A DNA stretch of 37,393 nt. It comes from an uncultured Endozoicomonas sp. GTDB taxonomy: Bacteria > Pseudomonadota > Gammaproteobacteria > Pseudomonadales > Endozoicomonadaceae. The stretch covers positions 1 to 37,393 of the forward strand of contig NZ_CANMAO010000037.1 in assembly GCF_947495845.1 (NCBI RefSeq). The letters run 5' to 3'. A program made the translations under genes and the position numbers. Each line of letters opens with the position of its first letter. Positions within the stretch are counted from its first letter, which is position 1. The notes below the pieces were generated by a model that was given only the letters and a program-made list of their open reading frames with translations, ran no database searches and was not told where the DNA came from. This document shows, piece by piece, positions 32,696-37,393 of this stretch.

Positions 32696-32756
32696 TAAAC
32701 CAATAATTCTATTTTAAAAACCAATATATGTTTTATGTAATAGAATCATTGGTTTA
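32696..32756. promoter_or_regulatory. 18-bp inverted repeat upstream of the winged-helix gene
   Basis: TAAACCAATAATTCTATT (32696-32713) is complementary to 32739-32756 except at one base. The loop contains another ACCAAT. It probably forms an operator for the winged-helix regulator. Confidence 0.6.
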
Positions 32757-32960
32757 CTGGCCATCCAGATGCTTTGGTACTGTGATTAAATACTGAGAAC
32801 CCAAAACCCCATGTTTCTGCAGTAATGGGAACTGCAATCTCGCTTCCAGATATCTTACTGCTCGCAGCAGTCCCTTCGGAGCATCGATGATATTCTCAAT
32901 ACAACCAACATCACTATTATAAAAACCAATGTATGGTTTATCGATACCAGAGAAATACAT
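32754..32960 (-). CDS. Small 68-residue hypothetical protein
   Basis: An ATG at 32960 with GAGG...GGAT upstream opens 68 codons: MYFSGIDKPYIGFYNSDVG, then CIENIIDAPKGLLRAVRYLEARLQ and a QYLITVPKHLDGQ end. No family is recognised. The sequence looks protein-like (LLRAVRYLEARL helix, mixed strand). The 5' coding part contains a 28-bp copy (25 of 28 identical) of the operator region at 32709-32736, which argues for caution. It overlaps the inverted repeat at its stop. It could be a fragment of a decayed gene. Confidence 0.4.
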   Translation of the reverse strand: MYFSGIDKPYIGFYNSDVGCIENIIDAPKGLLRAVRYLEARLQFPLLQKHGVLGSQYLITVPKHLDGQ

Positions 32961-33001
32961 AAGGATCCGACCTCTTAACACCGAGATCGGACAATCCCCA
33001 A

Positions 33002-33576
33002 TTATCCGCGTCTTATGGCCTGCCAATGGCTGACCTTTTTCTTATAACGCTGCTTCAACTCATCCAGTTTTCGATCATAGCCGGCTTGCTTTTCAAACAC
33101 CGTTGCCATGAGCTGCAGATCCCCAAGCTTTGCCGACAGTTCTGAATACACAGCAGAACTACCACGTTCACCAAAAAGCTCTTCCACCCGACGCCAGTAC
33201 AGATCTTCATTTGCTGCGACGGTTTCTGCAGTTTCCTGTTGCTGCTTTCGTTTTTGTTCCAGCGCCCTTTCGCGGGCGTTTTTCTTCAGCTCCCGCGCTG
33301 AAGCCAGCAGATGCCCAACAGAGCTTCATCCAGCAGATTTCGAGGCACTTTGATCGCGAAGATTTTGCAGTCAAAGTTCGACACATAAACATACGCATCA
33401 AAGAACTTCGCCAACAACTGTCTCGGATCGGCTTTCAAATCACCGTAGTTATAGGTGTTACAGAACCGGGGCGAGGAGATCTGCGCCCGGCTGGATATCC
33501 CCCGGAGATAATCCATTTCTTCTCTGGACAGCTGCCGGTCAACCGCCACTTACTCATAATACTGATATTCACTCAT
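33002..33576 (-). pseudogene. Degraded conserved hypothetical gene (nonsense codon plus internal deletion/frameshift)
   Basis: The gene starts ATG at 33576 and reads MSEYQYYE, then TAA at codon 9, then VAVDRQLSREEMDYLRGISS in the same frame. This N-terminal part (DYLRGISSRAQISSPRFCNTY, YVSNFDCKIFAIKVPRNLLDEAL) is open to about 33300 and resembles the start of a longer bacterial protein family I know only as hypothetical. The frame then changes. The C-terminal part, ASARELKKNARERALEQKRK, AANEDLYWRRVEELFGERG and KKVSHWQAIRRG, ends at 33002. The family's long middle is missing, so an internal deletion joined the two ends out of frame. No functional product is expected. Confidence 0.75.
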
Positions 33577-33642
33577 GAGAATTCTTGAAGTAGTTAATGG
33601 TAATAAACTATTAAATGATTGTCTGGACAATATTGAAGCTGT

Positions 33643-34248
33643 TTACTCAAGCAACGTCCCCTGATTAACCTCATCGTGCTGCTCGGCACGTTCGCCTTCA
33701 ATCAACAACTCACCTTCCTGATCACCCTGCCCCTCGAGAACCCGGTAGAGAAACATATACCCAACCCGCCACTGCACTTCTTCCACCTTCAGAGTGACTG
33801 TCTGTGTATTTAGACGCAGCACATGGCCAAAATGTTCCCGTCCGTGTTTGTCTTTAAAGCCCAGCACATCGCCAACAGAAATGGCATGGCGGCTCAGGCC
33901 CTCTTCCGCTTCATGATGAATACGAACATCAGCACCTTCGAGATTGAGCGTGTAATAGGGAACTTTCCAACGTTTGCCATCGCTAAAATCCAGCACCAGT
34001 GCCCGTTTCTGATTCAGCTGCAGGACTTCACAGTCATGGAGTGAGTTACTGTTGCTGTCAAAATAACTCAGTTTTTGCCCGATGGTCAGTGCGGCTTTGA
34101 TTCGATCAATCCGTTCAGACGAGTCCAGCTCCCGATTGATCATGGAGCTCAACCGAAACAGATCAAACGTACTGGCCTGGTTCAGTGCTTCGAGGAGCTG
34201 GGCGTAGTCCATGGACTGTTTAGCGGGAGGAGTGCTTTTATTCATCAT
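33643..34248 (-). CDS. Conserved-looking hypothetical protein with two SH3/KOW-like modules
   Basis: The 201-residue product has a helical N-terminus (YAQLLEALNQASTFDLFRLSSMINREL) followed by two similar strand-rich modules. The first is IGQKLSYFDSNSNSLHDCEVLQLNQKRALVLDF. The second is VGDVLGFKDKHGREHFGHVLRLNTQTVTLKV. Both have the G-x-x-V/L...G-x-V-x-x-x-N pattern of KOW/SH3-type nucleic-acid-binding domains. I do not know the family name. The start is uncertain (ATG pair at 34248 or 34245; no strong ribosome-binding site). The 265-residue unknown lies upstream by 77 bp on the same strand. Confidence 0.7.
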   Translation of the reverse strand: MMNKSTPPAKQSMDYAQLLEALNQASTFDLFRLSSMINRELDSSERIDRIKAALTIGQKLSYFDSNSNSLHDCEVLQLNQKRALVLDFSDGKRWKVPYYTLNLEGADVRIHHEAEEGLSRHAISVGDVLGFKDKHGREHFGHVLRLNTQTVTLKVEEVQWRVGYMFLYRVLEGQGDQEGELLIEGERAEQHDEVNQGTLLE

Positions 34249-34325
34249 AATGCGAAAAACTCTGCTCAATAGTTAGGAGCTGTCTCTGAATCAACCGGCT
34301 GGCGGCGGGGAAGAAATAAGGACAG

Positions 34326-35123
34326 TCAAACACGGCTTTTCCGTTTGCGCGCCTCATCAAGACTAATCACATTATCGGGCACAGGATAAGATTCAGGCTT
34401 TTTCACAATCACCATCTTCTCATCAGCATCTGTGGATATTGGAAAAGGATTAGGAAAGTCGCCATCCGGTGTTTGTGGATAATCCCATTGAGAAAGCCCT
34501 CTGGCAAACCGGAAAAGCCAGTCATCCACCATTCGGGACATGGGAATAAACGACTCCTGATGTCTGGCTCCCGGAAACGGTTTCGCTTTTTTATGAACAC
34601 AGTTAATGCGTTCCATCCCCAGCCAGATCTCTTCAGGCTCCGTCAGAATATTGTGCCCATAATTCTCATAACTACCGCTCAACCACCAATCCGCATCAGA
34701 AACGTGGCCATTCACGCTAAGATCGGTATTCCGGCAGAAGAAAATCTCTTTCTCCATAGCCAGAAACTGATCAAACATAGTCTGAACCTGCTCTTCTACC
34801 GCAGCACCGCTCTCCACAGCCATATCCACACCCTCATATGCCCAGCGACTGCTAAACCGCTCCACAAAGTCTTCAAGGTTATTGAATTGCGGATGAGAAA
34901 ACAAAATGGCATAGCGGCTACGGGCTTCTACCGCAATCACATCCGTATAGTTTCTCCGTCGTCCAACGCCCTTAATGGCATGCACTTGCCAGGAAATGGT
35001 ATTTGCGTCGGTGGTGATGGACTGGGTACCGATTCGTTTACCGTCCGGGCTGGGTAAACGAGCCAGATCTTCCTTCATATATTTACAGAAGGCGTTGGTA
35101 GCAGAAAAAATCACTTGTAACAT
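34326..35123 (-). CDS. Hypothetical protein
   Basis: The 265-residue product starts MLQVIFSATNAFCKYMKEDL, with AAGGA 7 nt upstream, so 35123 is preferred to an in-frame GTG 30 codons earlier. It contains ISWQVHAIKGVGRRRNYTDVIAV and YAILFSHPQFNNLEDFVERFS, loosely like the DUF6933 pattern (W..... RR..... RYAILF), but this is a guess. The middle is charged and the C-terminus basic (ISLDEARKRKSRV). No catalytic motif is visible. The neighbouring minus-strand unknown is probably co-transcribed. The coiled-coil gene is divergent, 131 bp away. Confidence 0.7.
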   Translation of the reverse strand: MLQVIFSATNAFCKYMKEDLARLPSPDGKRIGTQSITTDANTISWQVHAIKGVGRRRNYTDVIAVEARSRYAILFSHPQFNNLEDFVERFSSRWAYEGVDMAVESGAAVEEQVQTMFDQFLAMEKEIFFCRNTDLSVNGHVSDADWWLSGSYENYGHNILTEPEEIWLGMERINCVHKKAKPFPGARHQESFIPMSRMVDDWLFRFARGLSQWDYPQTPDGDFPNPFPISTDADEKMVIVKKPESYPVPDNVISLDEARKRKSRV

Positions 35124-35254
35124 CGGGCTTTCCTTACGTAATTCCACTTGGGCGCGCATTGACTGTAACAACTGCGCTCTATAGGCTAAATATATGCGCT
35201 CATTTATTCCCACTTGCAGGCGCTTAACAAAAATCGCTAAACAGGAGATGCACT

Positions 35255-35800
35255 ATGTCTACCCCAATATCTGTCATCATCAATCGTATCACCATTCACG
35301 GTTCAATCACTGACCGCTCCCATTCTGACCTTACCGTAACCATCACCGACCCAATAACGGGTTTGAGCTGTTCAGCGCCGCATATCCCTTACTTTGCCAG
35401 GGCAAAGAAAGACTACCAAACCTCTCTCGGGGAAGATCTGGCCAGAGAGTTATTAACCCGCCTTTACCACGCAGCCCGGGAGCTTCAGGTTCAACAAGAT
35501 GCTCTGCAACATCAATTGTACAAGCCAGATGGCTTAAAAACCGCTCTGCATAAAATCAGAGACGAGAAAACACGACTGAAACAACAAAAACAGACCGCCA
35601 AACAACAACTCAAACAAGGAGTGCTTTCTCAAAAAGCACATCAACAACAGCTCAAAACACTTCGCCAACGAGAAGAGCAACTTCAATCAGACGAACACGA
35701 ACTAAAAGAAAACTTCATGCAAAACCATCTCCCCCAATATTCAAGTACACTGGATGCCGATGAAGTGCTCAACTGGCTTGGTACCACACATAACGCATAA
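35255..35800 (+). CDS. Coiled-coil hypothetical protein
   Basis: The 181-residue product has a short strand-rich N-terminus (ISVIINRITIHGSITDRSHSD, TVTITDPITG). A long helix rich in Gln, Lys and Glu covers about residues 65-155 (RLKQQKQTAKQQLKQGVLSQ, TLRQREEQLQSDEHELKE) and is predicted to form a coiled coil. No family is recognised. The start at 35255 (MSTPISV) follows AGGAG. A metallophosphoesterase gene follows after a 14-bp tandem repeat, on the same strand. Confidence 0.7.
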   Translation: MSTPISVIINRITIHGSITDRSHSDLTVTITDPITGLSCSAPHIPYFARAKKDYQTSLGEDLARELLTRLYHAARELQVQQDALQHQLYKPDGLKTALHKIRDEKTRLKQQKQTAKQQLKQGVLSQKAHQQQLKTLRQREEQLQSDEHELKENFMQNHLPQYSSTLDADEVLNWLGTTHNA

Positions 35801-35837
35801 CTCAAAACCCATAACTCAAAACCCACAACCCAAAACA
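35796..35837. repeat. Three-copy 14-bp tandem repeat
   Basis: The unit CATAACTCAAAACC occurs twice exactly (35796-35809 and 35810-35823). A third, diverged copy, CACAACCCAAAACA, spans 35824-35837. It begins at the stop codon of the coiled-coil gene and ends 13 bp before the next start. Confidence 0.8.
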
Positions 35838-35850
35838 ATAAGAGAAAACC

Positions 35851-36768
35851 ATGTACGACATTATCGGAGACATTCACGGTCAGGCTGATGAGCTTGAACA
35901 ACTGCTGCAGAAAATGGACTACCAGAAGACCAACGACGTTTACCGCCACCCTGACAGACAAGCCATCTTTGTCGGAGACTTTATTGACGGTGGTCACCAG
36001 CAAAAGAAAACCATCGAAATCTGCAAAGCCATGGTGGAAAACCAAACTGCCTTGGCCGTGATGGGCAACCACGAATTCAACGCCATCTGCTTTGCTACAC
36101 CCGGATCGGATGGTGACTACCTCCGACCTCACGCAAAAGTAAAGAACGTCACAGACCATCAGGAATTTCTGGATGAACTCCCCTTTGACTCACCAGAACA
36201 TCAACAAACCATTGACTGGTTTCGCACACTGCCACTGTTTCTGGACCTCGGAGAACTTCGCATCATCCACGCCGTATGGCATCACGCCAGCTTTACCACT
36301 GCCTCCCAATGGCTGAACGACGAAAACTGTTTATTACCCGATGCCTACGCACCGGCATCGAACAAAACCCACCCACTCTACGACGCCATTGAATACCTGC
36401 TCAAAGGCATCGAAGTAGAACTTCCGGCAGGTTATGCCTTCAACGATAAAAAAGGCAACCGCCGTACAGCCGCCAGAATTCAATGGTGGAATGAAACCGC
36501 CACCACCTGGAAAGACGCCGTGATCGGCACAGGCAACGCCCCACTTCCAGAAACACCGCTGCCCGATAGCGTCTACCGCTACCGGGATAACACGCCACTG
36601 TTTGTCGGCCACTATTGGATGAACGGCACACCAACGCCTCTTGCCCAAAATGTCGTCTGTGTGGATTACAGCGTCGCACGACCCGGCGGCAAACTGTCGG
36701 CTTATCGGTGGTCTGGGGAGAAGGTGTTGGAGAGTGGGAATTTTGTTTGGGTTGAGCGGGTGGAATGA
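35851..36768 (+). CDS. Calcineurin-like metallophosphoesterase (PPP-like)
   Basis: The 305-residue product has all core metal motifs of the PPP/MPE family. They are GDIHG at residues 6-10, GDFIDGG at 42-48 (Gly replaces the RG of PPP enzymes), GNHE at 72-75, an IIHAVWHH segment, and a late LFVGHYWM His. It is likely a cytosolic two-metal phosphatase or phosphodiesterase. Its length and ending resemble bacterial serine/threonine phosphatase-like proteins. The start at 35851 is preceded by AAGAGA. It appears co-directional with the coiled-coil gene; the link between them is unknown. Confidence 0.88.
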   Translation: MYDIIGDIHGQADELEQLLQKMDYQKTNDVYRHPDRQAIFVGDFIDGGHQQKKTIEICKAMVENQTALAVMGNHEFNAICFATPGSDGDYLRPHAKVKNVTDHQEFLDELPFDSPEHQQTIDWFRTLPLFLDLGELRIIHAVWHHASFTTASQWLNDENCLLPDAYAPASNKTHPLYDAIEYLLKGIEVELPAGYAFNDKKGNRRTAARIQWWNETATTWKDAVIGTGNAPLPETPLPDSVYRYRDNTPLFVGHYWMNGTPTPLAQNVVCVDYSVARPGGKLSAYRWSGEKVLESGNFVWVERVE

Positions 36769-37023
36769 TTTCCCTATTTGTGTGGTGCGCAGAGTTTTTA
36801 CTGCGCAGTTATCCTTCTGGCTAACTTTGTCGTTTATAGCCTACCCATCATTCTGCTAATAACTATTGACCCAGCGTTTCTACTGCCTTCATCAAGATAT
36901 CACTCCCGAAAATCAGTCACTTTTTTGGCAACTCGAATATAACAAAATGAAATCACTTATTTAATTTTGATTTCATAAGTAATTTAATAGGAGGCTCTAA
37001 CAAGGACTGACAACGAGGCAAGG
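36769..37023. other. Intergenic region with two inverted repeats
   Basis: TGCGCAG (36786-36792) and CTGCGCA (36801-36807) form a 7-bp hairpin, possibly a terminator of the phosphatase gene. ATGAAATCA (36947-36955) and TGATTTCAT (36968-36976) form a 9-bp perfect inverted repeat in the A+T-rich leader of the next gene, an operator candidate. No gene is present. Confidence 0.5.
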
Positions 37024-37344
37024 ATGTCAAAGTTCTACCAGATAGAGCCTTCGCTCGATAACTACTGGCGCAGTATTATTCTGTTTGGCAGCAATGTTGC
37101 TTCCTACAAATTTGCTCTTGCCCATGCTCTCTATGACCTTGCTGATTCTAAAGATGACTTCATCCGTCTTGATCATCTGGCAAAGCCCTTTGCTCATCAC
37201 CTGTGTGAACATCTGAAAACTGCTCCAAAACAAGCGACATCTGCCTCAAGTAAATATCTCAGTAGTTGTTCTGGCTTTCTGGATGGGCAGATTGATGAAG
37301 ACGCTCTTATCCAGCAACAGCGATTCCCGCTGCTCATTCATTAA
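37024..37344 (+). CDS. N-terminal fragment of an HNH-endonuclease-family-like protein, probably truncated
   Basis: The 106-residue product starts MSKFYQIEPSLDNYWRSIILFGSNVASYKFALAHALYDLA, described in parts. It closely recalls, from memory, the N-terminus of a longer bacterial HNH-endonuclease-annotated family that begins YQIEPSLENYWRAIILFG. The family continues after LIQQT... with hundreds of residues. Here the frame instead runs into QRFPLLIH and a stop at 37342-37344. The downstream sequence (GATTGTCCCATCAGG...) looks unrelated and may be the end of another mobile element. The window ends at once, so truncation by insertion is inferred. The start has GAGG and AAGG upstream. Confidence 0.55.
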   Translation: MSKFYQIEPSLDNYWRSIILFGSNVASYKFALAHALYDLADSKDDFIRLDHLAKPFAHHLCEHLKTAPKQATSASSKYLSSCSGFLDGQIDEDALIQQQRFPLLIH

Positions 37345-37393
37345 AGCTGGATTCTAGAGATTGTCCCATCAGGCATTTATTCAGGCCGTGAGA

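Noticed and set aside
33130-33588. 152-codon plus-strand frame
   Set aside because: It is antisense to the decayed gene, whose two halves show clear protein character on the minus strand.

Overview
The window looks like core chromosome of a gammaproteobacterium, probably a marine Oceanospirillales- or pseudomonad-like lineage. The gene order ssrA-smpB-ratA-rnfH-bamE-fur-recN-grpE-dnaK-dnaJ is a gammaproteobacterial block. Fur is of the short Pseudomonas type (134 aa, no C-terminal Cys-rich tail), and the iron operon resembles the Pseudomonas imelysin/di-heme/DUF1513 set. Base composition is moderate, and many short palindromic repeats sit between genes. I cannot name the genus from sequence alone.

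Layout. 0.3-5.9 kb: ribosome rescue and envelope block with tmRNA (minus), a GNAT acetyltransferase, smpB, an NSS-family sodium symporter, ratA-rnfH, bamE divergent from fur, then arfA carrying its regulatory hairpin inside the gene. 6.1-12.3 kb: recN under a consensus LexA box, then grpE, dnaK and dnaJ, with sigma-32-type promoters before grpE and dnaK. 12.3-14.9 kb: ohrR/ohr divergent pair with two identical operators, a small SET-domain protein, and a DUF21/CBS membrane protein. 15.3-20.3 kb: a four-gene iron operon (imelysin, di-heme oxidoreductase, second imelysin, DUF1513) behind a promoter overlapped by a Fur box. 20.3-23.9 kb: a DUF1186/SEC-C protein, an extended SDR, and a eukaryotic-type glutathione synthetase homologue. 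24.3-29.3 kb: DUF1302 and DUF1329 exported proteins and a GMC oxidoreductase whose last 35 codons are supplied by a repeat element. 29.4-32.0 kb: a CvfB-like S1 protein, a DEDDh exonuclease and a double-TM2 protein, separated by palindromic elements. 32.1-37.3 kb: an accessory-looking stretch with a winged-helix regulator, two very small genes, a broken gene, two conserved-looking unknowns, a coiled-coil protein, a metallophosphoesterase and a truncated HNH-family-like protein.

How the parts work together. tmRNA, SmpB and ArfA are the primary and back-up systems for releasing ribosomes from nonstop mRNA. A perfect 19-bp hairpin in the arfA coding sequence should make ArfA output depend on tmRNA status. 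Fur is encoded at 5.2 kb, and one of its likely targets is the iron operon at 15.3 kb. GrpE, DnaK and DnaJ form the Hsp70 cycle.

Most notable items: arfA with its hairpin; an atypical tmRNA tag ending AMAA; the eukaryotic-type glutathione synthetase; the repeat element recruited as a protein C-terminus; several ~160-bp palindromic element families; and the small winged-helix operon set among ATTGGT-containing repeats. I did not find a CRISPR array, a transposase, an integrase or a tRNA gene.
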